Below are positions 1 through 10,196 of a DNA stretch of 64,000 nt, in pieces. The notes beneath the pieces were generated by a model, which saw only the letters and a list, made by a program, of their open reading frames with translations, made no database searches and was not told the origin of the DNA. Each line of letters starts with the position of its first letter. Within the stretch, counting starts at the first letter, position 1. The position numbers were made by a program, and so were the translations under genes. The DNA is from Limnohabitans sp. (GTDB taxonomy: Bacteria > Pseudomonadota > Gammaproteobacteria > Burkholderiales > Burkholderiaceae_C). The DNA lies in contig NZ_JAOASQ010000029.1 in the NCBI RefSeq assembly GCF_030158565.1, forward strand, positions 62,001 through 126,000, in the 5' to 3' direction.

Positions 1-30
1 TAAGCAAAACAGGGCGCCATTTGAGATAAA

Positions 31-81
31 GTGTCGGGTTAATCCGCCTTAAAAGGGCGGTTGAGCGAATCTGCCCGACAC
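31..81 (+). promoter_or_regulatory. Nested hairpin in the icd leader
   Basis: An outer 8-bp inverted repeat, GTGTCGGG at 31-38 and CCCGACAC at 74-81, encloses an inner hairpin, CCGCC at 44-48 with GGCGG at 56-60. The structure ends about 50 nt before the icd start codon, so it would sit in the 5' leader or overlap the promoter. I do not recognise a named RNA family. The first bases of the window show nothing else I can assign. Confidence 0.4.
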
Positions 82-130
82 ACCGCCGGGCACATATTCA
101 TTTTTCACATCCCTGATGACGAGACGACCC

Positions 131-2368
131 ATGGCAGCAGACAAATCCAAAATCATTTACACCCTGACCGACGAAGCCCCTTTGTTGGCCACCGCTTCTT
201 TCTTGCCGATCATCCGCACCTTCACCGCCTCGGCCGGTATCGAAGTGGCCGAGAGCGACATCTCGGTGGCCGGTCGTATCCTGGGTGAGTTTTCTGACCT
301 GCTGCCTGCCGAACAACGCGCGCCCAACAACCTGGCCGAGCTGGGCAAGCTGACCCTCAAGCCCGAAGCCAACATCATCAAGCTGCCCAACATCAGCGCT
401 TCGGTGGGTCAGTTGACCGCCGCCATCAAGGAACTGCAAGCCAAGGGTTACGCCCTGCCTGACTACCCCGAGAACCCCACCACCGACGAAGAAAAAGCCC
501 TCAAGGCCCGTTATTCCAAGTGCACCGGCTCGGCCGTGAACCCCGTTCTGCGTGAAGGCAACTCGGACCGCCGCGCGCCCCGCGCCGTGAAAGAGTTCGC
601 CCGCAAGAACCCCCACAGCATGGCCGAGTGGAGCCAGGCTTCGCGCTCGCACGTCTCGCACATGCACAACGGCGACTTCTACCACGGTGAAAAGTCCATG
701 ACCCTGGACCGCGCCCGCGACGTGAAGATGGAGCTGATCACCAAGAGCGGCAAAACCATCATCCTCAAACCCAAGGTTTCCCTGCTCGACCGTGAAGTCA
801 TTGACAGCATGTTCATGAGCAAGAAGGCGTTGGTCGAGTTCTACGAAAAGGAAATCGAAGACGCCCGCAAGACCGGTGTGATGTTCTCGCTGCACGTCAA
901 GGCGACCATGATGAAGGTCTCGCACCCCATCGTGTTCGGCCACTGCGTCAAGATCTTCTACAAGGAAGCCTTTGAAAAGCACGGCGACCTGTTCAAGGAA
1001 CTGGGCGTGAACGTCAACAACGGCATGGCCGATCTGTACAACAAGATCACCAGCTTGCCCCAGTCCAAGCAAGACGAAATCAAGCGTGACCTGCACGCCT
1101 GCCACGAACACCGCCCCGAGCTGGCCATGGTGGACTCGGCCAAGGGCATCACCAACTTCCACTCGCCCAACGACGTGATCGTGGACGCCTCCATGCCCGC
1201 CATGATCCGCAACGGCGGCAAGATGTGGGGCGCCGACGGCCGCCTGAAGGACGTGAAGGCCGTGATGCCCGAGTCGACCTTCGCCCGCATCTACCAGGAG
1301 ATCATCAACTTCTGCAAATGGCACGGCGCGTTCGACCCCAAGACCATGGGCACGGTGCCCAACGTCGGCCTGATGGCCCAGCAGGCCGAGGAATACGGCT
1401 CGCACGACAAGACCTTCGAGATCACCGAAGACGGCGTGGCCAACATCACCGACCTGGCCACCGGCGAAGTGCTGCTGAGCCAGGACGTGGAACAGGGCGA
1501 CATCTGGCGCATGTGCCAGGTCAAGGATGCCGCCATCCGCGACTGGGTCAAGCTGGCCGTGACCCGCGCGCGCAACTCGGGCATGCCGGTGGTGTTCTGG
1601 CTCGACCAGTACCGCCCGCACGAAGCGCAGCTGATCACCAAGGTCAAGATGTACCTGCACGAGCACAACACGGCCGGTCTGGACATCCAGATCATGAGCC
1701 AGGTGCGTGCCATGCGTTACACCCTGGAGCGCGTGGTGCGCGGCCTGGACACCATCAGCGCCACCGGCAACATCCTGCGCGACTACCTGACCGACCTGTT
1801 CCCGATCATGGAACTGGGCACCTCGGCCAAGATGCTGTCGGTGGTGCCTTTGATGGCCGGCGGCGGCATGTACGAAACCGGTGCCGGCGGCTCTGCGCCC
1901 AAGCACGTGCAACAGCTGGTGGAAGAAAACCACCTGCGCTGGGATTCGCTGGGTGAATTCCTGGCCCTGGCCGTGTCGCTGGAAGACCTGGGCCTGAAAA
2001 CCGGCAACAACAAGGCCAAGGTTTTGTCGGCCACGCTGGATGCCGCCACGGGCAAACTGCTGGACAACAACAAGAACCCCTCGCCCAAGACCGGTCAGCT
2101 CGACAACCGTGGCAGCCAGTTCTACCTGGCCATGTACTGGGCTCAGGAATTGGCTGCACAAACCGAAGACAAAGAGCTGGCAGCCCAGTTCGCGCCTTTG
2201 GCCAAGCAACTGACCGACAACGAGAAGAAGATCGTGGACGAGCTGAACGCCGTGCAAGGCAAGCCAGTCGACATCGGCGGCTACTACATGCCCGACCAAG
2301 CCAAGCTGGCCGCCATCATGCGCCCCAGCGCGACCTTCAACGCGGCCCTGGCCAGCGTCAAGGCCTGA
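131..2368 (+). CDS. icd: NADP-dependent isocitrate dehydrogenase, monomeric type
   Basis: Oxidative decarboxylation of isocitrate to 2-oxoglutarate with NADP, in the cytoplasmic TCA cycle. The 745-residue product has the length of the monomeric IDH family (about 740) and its N-terminal signature [14 protein letters not shown]. It also carries the conserved block with STDNR-like substrate residues around [20 protein letters not shown] at residues 138-160. The start at 131 is chosen over an in-frame ATG at 116 because family members begin a few residues before SKIIYT. Neither start has a strong Shine-Dalgarno sequence. The gene stands alone, with a structured leader upstream and a hairpin terminator downstream. 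The dimeric ICD family is unrelated in sequence and can be excluded. Confidence 0.96.
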   Translation: MAADKSKIIYTLTDEAPLLATASFLPIIRTFTASAGIEVAESDISVAGRILGEFSDLLPAEQRAPNNLAELGKLTLKPEANIIKLPNISASVGQLTAAIKELQAKGYALPDYPENPTTDEEKALKARYSKCTGSAVNPVLREGNSDRRAPRAVKEFARKNPHSMAEWSQASRSHVSHMHNGDFYHGEKSMTLDRARDVKMELITKSGKTIILKPKVSLLDREVIDSMFMSKKALVEFYEKEIEDARKTGVMFSLHVKATMMKVSHPIVFGHCVKIFYKEAFEKHGDLFKELGVNVNNGMADLYNKITSLPQSKQDEIKRDLHACHEHRPELAMVDSAKGITNFHSPNDVIVDASMPAMIRNGGKMWGADGRLKDVKAVMPESTFARIYQEIINFCKWHGAFDPKTMGTVPNVGLMAQQAEEYGSHDKTFEITEDGVANITDLATGEVLLSQDVEQGDIWRMCQVKDAAIRDWVKLAVTRARNSGMPVVFWLDQYRPHEAQLITKVKMYLHEHNTAGLDIQIMSQVRAMRYTLERVVRGLDTISATGNILRDYLTDLFPIMELGTSAKMLSVVPLMAGGGMYETGAGGSAPKHVQQLVEENHLRWDSLGEFLALAVSLEDLGLKTGNNKAKVLSATLDAATGKLLDNNKNPSPKTGQLDNRGSQFYLAMYWAQELAAQTEDKELAAQFAPLAKQLTDNEKKIVDELNAVQGKPVDIGGYYMPDQAKLAAIMRPSATFNAALASVKA

Positions 2369-2388
2369 TCGGTTAACCGGTCCTGAAA

Positions 2389-2420
2389 GCCACCCGAGCG
2401 CAAGCCCGGGTGGCTTTTTT
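2389..2420 (+). terminator. Rho-independent terminator of icd
   Basis: An 8-bp stem, GCCACCCG at 2389-2396 with CGGGTGGC at 2407-2414, is followed directly by six T residues. It lies 20 nt after the icd stop and before the convergent Hsp70 gene. Confidence 0.85.
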
Positions 2421-2438
2421 CATGGCCGCTTCGGTCTC

Positions 2439-3692
2439 TCAGCGGCTGTAAGCCAAGCCCGACGCCACGCCACCAAACAGATCGCCCTCGACCAGCGGCA
2501 CATCGGGAAAAGCGGTTTGCAAGGCGCGCTGAAACGTGCGCAACGCCGATGAACCACCGGTCAGGTAAATCGCGTTGATCTGGCTGTCGTTCAAACCGGC
2601 TGCCTCAACGCATTGGCGTGCACAAGCCACGGTGCGCTCCAGCAAGCCCGCCAAGTGCGCTTGCATGTCGGCCACACCCAGGGCCGCTTGCAGGCTGGGC
2701 TCGATCAAGGACAGGTCAATGCGCGTGTCCGCATCGGTGACCGAGCAACGGATCTTGGCCTGTTCCACCTCGTGGGCCATGAGGTGGCCGTGGCGCTCGG
2801 TCAGCACCTGCATCAATCGTTCGTGCAGGCGCGGGTCGCTGTAATTGCTGCGCAGGGTCTTGGCGTGCGCGATGGCTTTGGGCTGGTATTGCCAATGGAT
2901 CAGGTGCCAGGTCGACAAGTCAAAGAAAACCCGGCTGGGCACTTCGCGCAGCTCCGGCCCGAGGTGCCGGTAGCCCAAGAGCGGCATGACCTGTTCCAGG
3001 CTGAGTTTTTGGTCGTAGTCGGTCCCGCCAATGTGCACGCCCGTGGTGGCCAAAATATCGGCGCTGCGGTTGGCTTGCTGCATGCGCTCAGGCCCCAGGC
3101 GCACCACCGTGAAGTCCGAGGTGCCGCCGCCCAAGTCGACCACCAGCACGGTGCTGTCCTTCGTCAAGCGACGCTCGTAGTCCAGTGCCGCAGCGATGGG
3201 CTCCAGCTGAAACGACACCTCTTCAAAACCCACAGCCTGCGCCGCTTGGCGCAACGAGGTTTCGGCTTGCGCATCACGCTCGGCATCATCGTCCACAAAG
3301 TGCACGGGCCGGCCCATCACCACCCGTGTGGGCGCAAAGCCCAGCGAGGCTGCAGCGCGTTCGCGCAGCGTGGTCAAAAAAGTGCCGATGATGTCCTGAA
3401 AGCTGATTTGCTGGTGGCCAATCTGGGTGGTCTCCATCAGCAGTGGGCTGCCCAGCAGGCTTTTGAGCGAGCGCATCAAGCGGCCCTCGGTCCCCTCCAG
3501 GTAGTGGCCAACGGCATCGCGCCCAAAATGCGTGGTGCCGTCTTCGGCGTTGTAGAACACGGCCGTTGGCATGGCCAGGGCATCGCCCTCCAAAGCGATC
3601 AAGCGGGAGGTGCCCAGTGGGTCGGCCCAGGCCATGGCCGAATTGGAAGTGCCGAAATCAATGCCGAGCGTGCCGGGGTGCGATGAGGTCAT
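2439..3692 (-). CDS. Hsp70-family protein, YegD-like
   Basis: An actin-fold ATPase of the Hsp70 superfamily. At 417 residues it has the nucleotide-binding domain and little else, as in the YegD group, whose members lack the classical peptide-binding lid of DnaK. Visible motifs are the phosphate-1 loop LGIDFGTSNSAMAW near the N-terminus, phosphate-2 DLGGGTSDFTVVRL in the middle and the adenosine motif LTGGSSALRTF near the C-terminus. The start at 3692 gives MTSSHPGTLGIDFGTSNS. The frame stays open upstream, but that extension has no family similarity. The gene is convergent with icd and divergent from the DUF3297 gene. Its client or partner is unknown. Confidence 0.85.
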   Translation of the reverse strand: MTSSHPGTLGIDFGTSNSAMAWADPLGTSRLIALEGDALAMPTAVFYNAEDGTTHFGRDAVGHYLEGTEGRLMRSLKSLLGSPLLMETTQIGHQQISFQDIIGTFLTTLRERAAASLGFAPTRVVMGRPVHFVDDDAERDAQAETSLRQAAQAVGFEEVSFQLEPIAAALDYERRLTKDSTVLVVDLGGGTSDFTVVRLGPERMQQANRSADILATTGVHIGGTDYDQKLSLEQVMPLLGYRHLGPELREVPSRVFFDLSTWHLIHWQYQPKAIAHAKTLRSNYSDPRLHERLMQVLTERHGHLMAHEVEQAKIRCSVTDADTRIDLSLIEPSLQAALGVADMQAHLAGLLERTVACARQCVEAAGLNDSQINAIYLTGGSSALRTFQRALQTAFPDVPLVEGDLFGGVASGLAYSR

Positions 3693-3864
3693 GAGCAGGA
3701 GCGTGGCACGGGCTGTGCCGGGGAAAGCAAGGCATCGGTGTGAATGTGCCGATGCCGGTTTGAGGACCGGCGATTGTGCCAGCCCGCAGGCTGTTTTTCG
3801 CGCAGAGGGCGCTGCAAATCGTGGAAAATCGGAACCCGTTCGTATTCCACTTTCAAAGTCACCC

Positions 3865-4113
3865 ATGACCGAAGCCACACAGCGCCCTGAATTGCCCGAT
3901 CACCTGTCCATCGACCCGCGCAGCCCTTTCCACATCCGCGCCGTGTTCGAGCACGACATCGGCATCCGCTTCAACGGCAAGGACCGCAACGATGTGGAGG
4001 AGTACTGCATCAGCGAAGGCTGGGTGCGTGTGCCCGCCGGCAAAACGCTGGACCGCAAAGGTCAGCCCCTGCTGATCAAGATCAAGGGCAAGGTCGAGGC
4101 GTTCTACCGCTGA
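3865..4113 (+). CDS. DUF3297 family protein
   Basis: A small soluble protein of 82 residues, fully collinear with the DUF3297 family found in many proteobacteria. The pattern is an acidic N-terminus, then HLSIDPRSPFH, then a core ending KIKGKVEAFYR. No function is established. The ATG at 3865 is used because the family starts at MTEA-like sequence; an upstream extension is open but overlaps the Hsp70 gene on the other strand. The 3' end nearly abuts the convergent recQ. Confidence 0.8.
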   Translation: MTEATQRPELPDHLSIDPRSPFHIRAVFEHDIGIRFNGKDRNDVEEYCISEGWVRVPAGKTLDRKGQPLLIKIKGKVEAFYR

Positions 4114-4128
4114 TATTTTGGGGTGGCA

Positions 4129-6009
4129 TCACGCCGCCCCCTTGCACACCCGCAGCACCTGCTCGCCATAGGCTTCGAGCTTTTTCACGCCCAGCCCGCT
4201 GATGCCTTGCAGGTCGGCCAGACTTTGCGGTGCGTGCTCGGCAATGGCAGCCAGCGTGGCGTCGTGGAAGATCACATAGGCCGGCAGGTTGTGCTCTTTG
4301 GCCACTTCGGCACGCCAGGCCTTGAGGTTGATGTAGCGCACCATCGCGTCTTGGCCCAGGTTGGCTGCTGCCGGGCTGGGGGCGCTGCGTGAGCGGCTTT
4401 TCTTGTCGCTGCGCTGGCTGGTGCTTTCGCGCAGCTGCACCGGTACTTCGCCCTTGAGCACGGCGCGTGAGGCTTCGGTCAGGTGCAGGGTGCTGAACCC
4501 GTCCTCGGTGTGCACATGCAATGCGCCAATCGCGATCAGCTGGCGCATCACGGCGCGAAGTTGTTGTTCGCTGTATTCGGCACCCAGGCCAAACGTGCTG
4601 ATGCTTTCGTGGCCGCGCTGCACCACCTTGTCGGTCTTCTTGCCGCGCACGATGTCCATGGTGTGGCCCGCGCCAAAGCTGTGGCCGCTGATCTGGTGGG
4701 TGCGGTAGACGGTGGACAGCAGCTTGCGTGCGGCGTCGGTGCCGTCCCAAACCTCGGGGGGTTGAAGACAGTTGTCGCAGTTGCCGCAAAAGGGCATGTA
4801 CACACCTTGCGCCTCGTCGCTCTTGGCATAGGCTTCGCCAAAGTAACTCAGCAGCCGCACCCGGCGGCAGTCGGTGGCTTCGGCCAGGGCCAGCAACGCG
4901 TCCAGCTTGCCGCGCATGACCTGTTTGAATTCTTCTTCTGCCGGGCTCTCGTCGATCATGCGGCGCTGGTTGACCACGTCTTGCAGGCCATAGGCCATCC
5001 ACGCGTCCGACGCCAGGCCATCGCGCCCGGCGCGGCCCGTCTCCTGGTAGTAGCCTTCGATGTTTTTGGGCATGTCCAGGTGCGCCACAAAGCGCACATC
5101 GGGCTTGTCGATGCCCATGCCAAAGGCCACGGTGGCGACCATCACCACGCCCTCTTCGCGCAGGAATTCGTTCTGGTGGCGCTGGCGCACGGCCGCGTCC
5201 AGCCCCGCGTGGTAGGGCAGGGCATGGATGCCCGCTTCGCACAGCATGGCCGCGACCTCTTCGACCCGCTTGCGCGACTGGCAATAGACCACGCCCGCCT
5301 CTTCGGGGTGCTCGCGCTCGATGAAGCGCAGCAGCTGGGTGCTGGCGTCTTTTTTCTCGACGATGGTGTAGCGGATGTTGGGCCGGTCAAAGCTGCTGAT
5401 GAACAGCTCGGCGCTTTCCAGCTGCAGCCGCTCGACGATGTCGGCCCGCGTGAGCGCATCGGCCGTGGCCGTGAGCGCCACACGCGGCACGCTGGGGTAG
5501 CGCTCGTGCAGCACCGTGAGGCCCCGGTACTCGGGCCGAAAGTCGTGGCCCCATTGGCTCACGCAATGCGCTTCGTCAATGGCAAACAAGCTCAGCAGCC
5601 CGCGCTCGAGCAGCGAATCCATTTGCGCCAAAAAGCGCGAGGTGGTTACACGTTCGGGTGCGGCATACAGCAGCGTGATTTCGCCGCGCAATAAGCGGCG
5701 TTCGATGTCGCTGGCCTCTTCGCTGGTCAGGGTCGAGTTGAGAAACGCCGCACTCACACCCGCTTCGTGCAGCGCGCCCACCTGGTCGTGCATCAGCGCG
5801 ATCAGCGGCGAGACGACGACGGTGATGCCGTGGCCTGCCCGCTGGCGCGCAATGGCCGGGATTTGGTAGCACAGTGATTTGCCCCCGCCTGTCGGCATGA
5901 GCACCAGCGCATCGCCCCCGGCTGCCACATGGTCAATGATGGCTTGCTGCGGGCCGCGAAAGGCGTCGTAGCCAAATACTTCGCGCAGGATGGGGAGGTG
6001 AGGGGACAC
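4129..6009 (-). CDS. recQ: ATP-dependent DNA helicase RecQ
   Basis: A 3'-5' superfamily 2 helicase acting in recombination and replication-fork repair. The 626-residue product shows, in order, Walker [16 protein letters not shown] near residue 40, the DEAH box in [18 protein letters not shown] near 145, and conserved helicase motifs up to GRAGRDG near 330. The RecQ-Ct zinc site follows, with cysteines in [12 protein letters not shown] and CGNCDNC near 385-415. A C-terminal HRDC domain contains [19 protein letters not shown]. The start codon is GTG at 6009, giving [19 protein letters not shown], which matches the family N-terminus. It is divergent from queC across a region with a long inverted repeat. 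Confidence 0.95.
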   Translation of the reverse strand: MSPHLPILREVFGYDAFRGPQQAIIDHVAAGGDALVLMPTGGGKSLCYQIPAIARQRAGHGITVVVSPLIALMHDQVGALHEAGVSAAFLNSTLTSEEASDIERRLLRGEITLLYAAPERVTTSRFLAQMDSLLERGLLSLFAIDEAHCVSQWGHDFRPEYRGLTVLHERYPSVPRVALTATADALTRADIVERLQLESAELFISSFDRPNIRYTIVEKKDASTQLLRFIEREHPEEAGVVYCQSRKRVEEVAAMLCEAGIHALPYHAGLDAAVRQRHQNEFLREEGVVMVATVAFGMGIDKPDVRFVAHLDMPKNIEGYYQETGRAGRDGLASDAWMAYGLQDVVNQRRMIDESPAEEEFKQVMRGKLDALLALAEATDCRRVRLLSYFGEAYAKSDEAQGVYMPFCGNCDNCLQPPEVWDGTDAARKLLSTVYRTHQISGHSFGAGHTMDIVRGKKTDKVVQRGHESISTFGLGAEYSEQQLRAVMRQLIAIGALHVHTEDGFSTLHLTEASRAVLKGEVPVQLRESTSQRSDKKSRSRSAPSPAAANLGQDAMVRYINLKAWRAEVAKEHNLPAYVIFHDATLAAIAEHAPQSLADLQGISGLGVKKLEAYGEQVLRVCKGAA

Positions 6010-6074
6010 GTGGGATGTGGCAGCTTTGTAGAGGTGGTGATTGTCCGCTATTGAGCGTGCGTTTTTGGCGGGTT

Positions 6075-6168
6075 TTGTGTGGGTGAGTGGGGGCGGGCAC
6101 CGGGTTCCTCATACGGCGGGGGTACGCCAAAATCGTCACCCTGTGCCCACCCCCACTCACCCACACAA
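6075..6168. repeat. 26-bp inverted repeat between recQ and queC
   Basis: The arms at 6075-6100 and 6143-6168 are reverse complements with one mismatch, separated by a 42-nt loop. The arms are purine/pyrimidine-skewed (GTGTGGGTGAGTGGGGG and complement). The repeat fills most of the 188-bp divergent intergenic region. No gene or recognised element lies in the loop. Confidence 0.8.
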
Positions 6169-6197
6169 GACCATGGACAGCGTTAACATCCCAGCCC

Positions 6198-6917
6198 ATG
6201 CACACCTCTGCCCTTGTTCTGTTTTCTGGTGGCCAAGACTCCACCACCTGCCTGGCCCATGCTTTGTTGCGTTACGAACGCGTTGAAACCCTCGCGTTTG
6301 ACTACGGCCAGCGCCACAAAGTGGAATTGGACGCCCGGCTGAACGTGCTGGCGGCCATCAAGGCGCGATTCCTGCAATGGGCTGCCAAGCTGGGCGAAGA
6401 CCACCTGCTGGATGCGGGCATCCTGGGCCAGATCAGCGAAACGTCTTTGACCCGAGACACGGCCATCGAGATGGAAAGCTCGGGCCTGCCCAACACCTTT
6501 GTGCCGGGACGCAACTTGCTGTTCCTGACCTTGGCGGCCGCTTTGGCCTACCGCCGGGGCTTGCAGGTCATCGTCACCGGCGTGTGCGAGACCGATTTTT
6601 CGGGCTACCCCGACTGCCGCGACGACACCATGAAGGCCATGCAGGTGGCCTTGTCGCTGGGCATGGACCGCAAGTTGTTGATCGAAACCCCACTCATGTG
6701 GATCGACAAGGCCCAGACCTGGCAGTTGGCGCACGATCTGGGCCAAAAGGCCGATGCACAAGGCGGCGGGCAAGCGCTGGTGGACCTGGTCGTGGAGCAC
6801 ACCCACACCTGCTACCTGGGCGACCGCAGCCAGCGCCACGACTGGGGGTATGGCTGCGGCCAGTGCCCGGCTTGCCAGCTCAGGGCGGCGGGCTTTGCGC
6901 GGTACGCCAAGACTTGA
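6198..6917 (+). CDS. queC: 7-cyano-7-deazaguanine synthase QueC
   Basis: Converts 7-carboxy-7-deazaguanine plus ammonia and ATP to preQ0, the precursor of queuosine in tRNA. The 239-residue protein starts [18 protein letters not shown], with the PP-loop SGGQDS at residues 9-14. It ends with the zinc-binding cysteine cluster [10 protein letters not shown]. The ATG at 6198 is chosen because it places the PP-loop at the usual distance from the N-terminus; no strong ribosome-binding site is visible. No other queuosine genes are nearby. A GC-rich dispersed hairpin follows the stop. Confidence 0.95.
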   Translation: MHTSALVLFSGGQDSTTCLAHALLRYERVETLAFDYGQRHKVELDARLNVLAAIKARFLQWAAKLGEDHLLDAGILGQISETSLTRDTAIEMESSGLPNTFVPGRNLLFLTLAAALAYRRGLQVIVTGVCETDFSGYPDCRDDTMKAMQVALSLGMDRKLLIETPLMWIDKAQTWQLAHDLGQKADAQGGGQALVDLVVEHTHTCYLGDRSQRHDWGYGCGQCPACQLRAAGFARYAKT

Positions 6918-6937
6918 GCCTGGTCGTGCCCACATGG

Positions 6938-6959
6938 ACCCCGGGTCTTCGCCCGGGGT
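6938..6959. repeat. REP-like hairpin after queC
   Basis: ACCCCGGG and CCCGGGGT arms around TCTTCG form a perfect hairpin just after queC. A similar CCGGGTCTTCG core occurs at 49303. It probably acts as a transcription stop or mRNA stabiliser, although no T-run follows directly. Confidence 0.6.
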
Positions 6960-7009
6960 GACATTTTGAGCATCGCCCGAACTTGGTAAATACCACCTTA
7001 GGCTTTGAG

Positions 7010-7098
7010 CGTGTTACCCCGGATTTAGAACGTGTTACCCCGCACGGCTTGCATGTCATTCCGGACTGCTTGCATGTCATCCCGGACTTGATCCGGGA
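7010..7098. repeat. Tandem short repeats and a REP-like palindrome
   Basis: CGTGTTACCCCG occurs at 7010-7021 and 7031-7042. A 20-mer, GCTTGCATGTCATnCCGGAC, occurs at 7047-7066 and 7068-7087. The second copy runs into the palindrome CCCGGACTTGATCCGGG (7081-7097). This last element matches the dispersed hairpin at 31033-31054. Together with the hairpin at 6938 it occupies the whole gap between queC and the methionine synthase gene. Confidence 0.6.
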
Positions 7099-7139
7099 TC
7101 CATCAGGGTCTACCGCTGACCCTTTTTACAATACACCCC

Positions 7140-8186
<1,047 letters not shown>

Positions 8187-8199
8187 TCCTTTGCCCGAC

Positions 8200-8217
8200 A
8201 TCGTCTGAACAGACGAT
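8200..8217. promoter_or_regulatory. Acyl-CoA region palindrome, copy 1
   Basis: ATCGTC-TGAACA-GACGAT, a perfect 6+6 dyad with a 6-nt spacer. It lies 13 nt after the metH1 stop and 69 nt before the ATG of the CoA-transferase remnant. It is one of six copies of wTCGTC-N6-GACGAw in the 8-27 kb region. Confidence 0.75.
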
Positions 8218-8285
8218 GTGCAGCCGCTAGCGCTGCGGCACCATGACCCTCAGAACGCGCCCTCTGGCGCACAAGAGGTGGATGC

Positions 8286-8411
8286 ATGGCGGGACCGCTG
8301 ACAGGCATGAAGGTGATCGAGATGGCCGGGATCGGCCCGGGGCCGTTTTTGTGCCATGGTGCTGGCCGACCTGGGGGCCGATGTGGTGCGCGTTGGCAAG
8401 CAACAGATTGA
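8286..8411 (+). pseudogene. Remnant of a family III CoA-transferase / alpha-methylacyl-CoA racemase
   Basis: The first 21 codons (MAGPLTGMKVIEMAGIGPGPF) match the N-terminus of the AMACR/CaiB family. After a run of five T at 8346-8350 the match continues in the next frame as CAMVLADLGADVVRV. One extra base in that homopolymer therefore breaks the frame. The family normally has about 380 residues. Here similarity stops after about 40 codons and the enoyl-CoA hydratase gene begins, so most of the gene has been deleted. A ribosome-binding site (AGAGGT) and palindrome copy 1 remain upstream, suggesting the lost gene once headed this operon. Confidence 0.8.
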
Positions 8412-8420
8412 AAGCCCCCC

Positions 8421-9209
8421 ATGCAAGACATCCTCGATATCCAGCAAGACGGCGGCGTTCTGCGCCTGACCATGAACCGCCCCGAGCGGCTCAACGCTTT
8501 GAACCCCGCGCTGGCCACGGCATTGCGCGAGTGCTTTCAGGGCTTGTACCGGCGCACCGACATCCGCGTGGTCATCCTGCAAGGGGCGGGGCTCAGCTTT
8601 TGCGCGGGCCTGGACCTCAAAGAGCAACCCGGCCAGGACCTGGGCACCAGCGACATGCTGGCGGTGCAGTACAGCATCCGCGACATCATGCTGGCCATGC
8701 GGCGCTGCCCGCAGCCCATCATCAGCATCGTGCAGGGCGCGGCCAGTGGTGGCGGCTTTGCGCTGGCGCTGGCCTCCGACATCCGGCTGGCCACGCCCGA
8801 CGCCCGCATGAACGCTTCGTTCCTGCGCATCGGGCTCACGGGCTGCGACATGGGCGTGAGCTATTTCCTGCCGCGCATGGTGGGCAGTTCGGTGGCAGCG
8901 CAGTACCTGCTGACCGGTCGCTTCATGGACGCGGCGCGTGCACATGCCCTGGGGCTGGTGAGCACGGTGGCCCCCTTGAGCGAGCTGCAGCAGGAGGCGC
9001 AGGCCCTGGCTGAAGACATGCTGCGCACCACGCCGCTGGGGCTGCGCTTGACCAAAGAGGCCTTGGGTCTGAGTCTGGACATGGGCAGCCTCGAAGCCGT
9101 CATGGCCATGGAAGACCGCCAGCAGGTGCTGTGCACCCAGACTGAAGACTTTCAGGAAGGCCTGCAGGCCTTTTTGCAAAAACGCCCGCCGCACTACAGC
9201 GGTCAATGA
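8421..9209 (+). CDS. Enoyl-CoA hydratase/isomerase family protein
   Basis: A crotonase-fold enzyme of 262 residues, probably hydrating or isomerising an enoyl-CoA thioester in beta-oxidation. The oxyanion-hole segments are visible as FCAGLDLKEQPG near residue 65 and VQGAASGGGFALALASDIRLA near 105-125. A family-typical FLRIGLTGCDMGVSYFLPRM block follows. The substrate cannot be read from the sequence. The gene starts at the edge of the CoA-transferase remnant, with a poor ribosome-binding site. It is followed 29 nt later by the frameshifted SDR, and the two were probably one operon. This is the first of three crotonases in the region. Confidence 0.85.
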   Translation: MQDILDIQQDGGVLRLTMNRPERLNALNPALATALRECFQGLYRRTDIRVVILQGAGLSFCAGLDLKEQPGQDLGTSDMLAVQYSIRDIMLAMRRCPQPIISIVQGAASGGGFALALASDIRLATPDARMNASFLRIGLTGCDMGVSYFLPRMVGSSVAAQYLLTGRFMDAARAHALGLVSTVAPLSELQQEAQALAEDMLRTTPLGLRLTKEALGLSLDMGSLEAVMAMEDRQQVLCTQTEDFQEGLQAFLQKRPPHYSGQ

Positions 9210-9238
9210 TGCCTCACCGACACTTTGGAGAACACGCG

Positions 9239-10125
9239 ATGACACTGGACGATCTGATCTACAAACCCGGTTTGCTGGCGGGCCAGCGCGTGCTGGTCAC
9301 GGGCGGGGGCACGGGCCTGGGCCGCGTGATGAGCGAGGCCCTGCTGCTGCTCGGGGCTGAAATCCACATCTGCGGGCGACGTGGCGCGGTGGTCGAGCAA
9401 ACCGCCAGCGAGTTGATGGCCCAGCACGGCGACGCTTGGTGCCCTGGGTGTGCGACATCCGCAGCGACGAAGCGATCCAGGCCATGCTCGACAACATTTG
9501 GCAAACGCACGGCCCGCTGGACGGGCTCATCAACAACGCGGCGGGCAACTTTGTGAGCCGCACCGAAGACCTGTCGTCGCGGGCCTTTGATGCGATTGCC
9601 AACATCGTGTTCCGCGGCAGCTTCTACATGACGCTCGAATGCGGCAAGCGCTGGCTGGCCGAGGGGCGCAAAGCGTCGGTGATTTCCATCCTCACCACCT
9701 GGGTGTGGAACGGCTCGGCCTTCACCGTGCCTTCGGCCATGGCCAAGGCCGGGCTGCATGCCATGACCCAGTCGCTGGCGGTCGAGTGGGGCGGGCGCGG
9801 CATCCGCCTGAACGCCATCGCGCCCGGCCTGTTCCCGACCGAGGGCATGAGCGCGCGCCTGAACCCGGGCGGTGGCGAGCACAAGGCTGAGCGCAACCCG
9901 ATGGGCCGCACCGGCCGCATGCCTGAGCTGGCCAACCTGGCCGTGTTCCTGATGGGGCCTGGTTCGGAGTATCTCAACGGCCAGACGATCGCCATCGACG
10001 GTGCGCAGTACCAGGCCACGGGTGGCAACTTTGCACACTTGGTCAGCTGGAGCGATGCCGATTGGCAACACGCCCGCCAGAACATTGAAAAAACCAACGC
10101 GACCGACCGCCGCAAGCGGCTGTAG
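9239..10125 (+). pseudogene. SDR oxidoreductase, 2,4-dienoyl-CoA reductase-like, frameshifted
   Basis: The N-terminal part has the Rossmann motif LVTGGGTGLGR. The remainder, one frame earlier, has INNAAGNFVSRTEDLSSRAFD and SAMAKAGLHAMTQSLAVEWGGRGIRLNAIAPG. The change of frame falls near 9431-9440 (about codon 65) and is explained by loss of a single base. Joined, the two parts would give about 295 residues, the normal length. Pro replaces the Tyr of the usual SDR YxxxK motif (PSAMAK), as in 2,4-dienoyl-CoA reductase-like SDRs, so auxiliary beta-oxidation of unsaturated acyl-CoA is likely. GGAG stands 9 nt before the ATG at 9239. An assembly error is possible, because the rest is well conserved. 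Confidence 0.75.
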
Positions 10126-10183
10126 GAGCGACGCCCCCGTCGCGATGGTTTGTGCAGGATCGCGACGAGGGCGTCGCTCCTAC
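10122..10183. repeat. 25-bp inverted repeat (REP-like) between convergent genes
   Basis: The arms at 10122-10146 and 10159-10183 (GTAGGAGCGACGCCC... and complement) differ at one base and enclose a 12-nt loop. The left arm begins one base before the stop codon of the SDR, and the right arm ends 13 nt before the stop of the regulator gene. It would fold into a very stable hairpin in either transcript and so could end or protect both mRNAs. The GTAGGAGCGACGCCC type is typical of dispersed REP elements. Confidence 0.8.
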
Positions 10184-10196
10184 AAAAGAGGTGCCT

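Noticed and set aside
98-2299. A 733-codon open frame antisense to icd
   Set aside because: It mirrors icd throughout, has low-complexity His/Gly/Val-rich translation typical of reverse-frame reading in high-GC DNA, and matches no family. The same applies to the long antisense frames opposite fadB, livH-livM, metH2 and the CoA ligase.
10122-10183. Inverted repeats taken as ends of an insertion sequence
   Set aside because: Only a 12-nt loop separates the arms and there is no transposase or target duplication; it is a REP-type hairpin.
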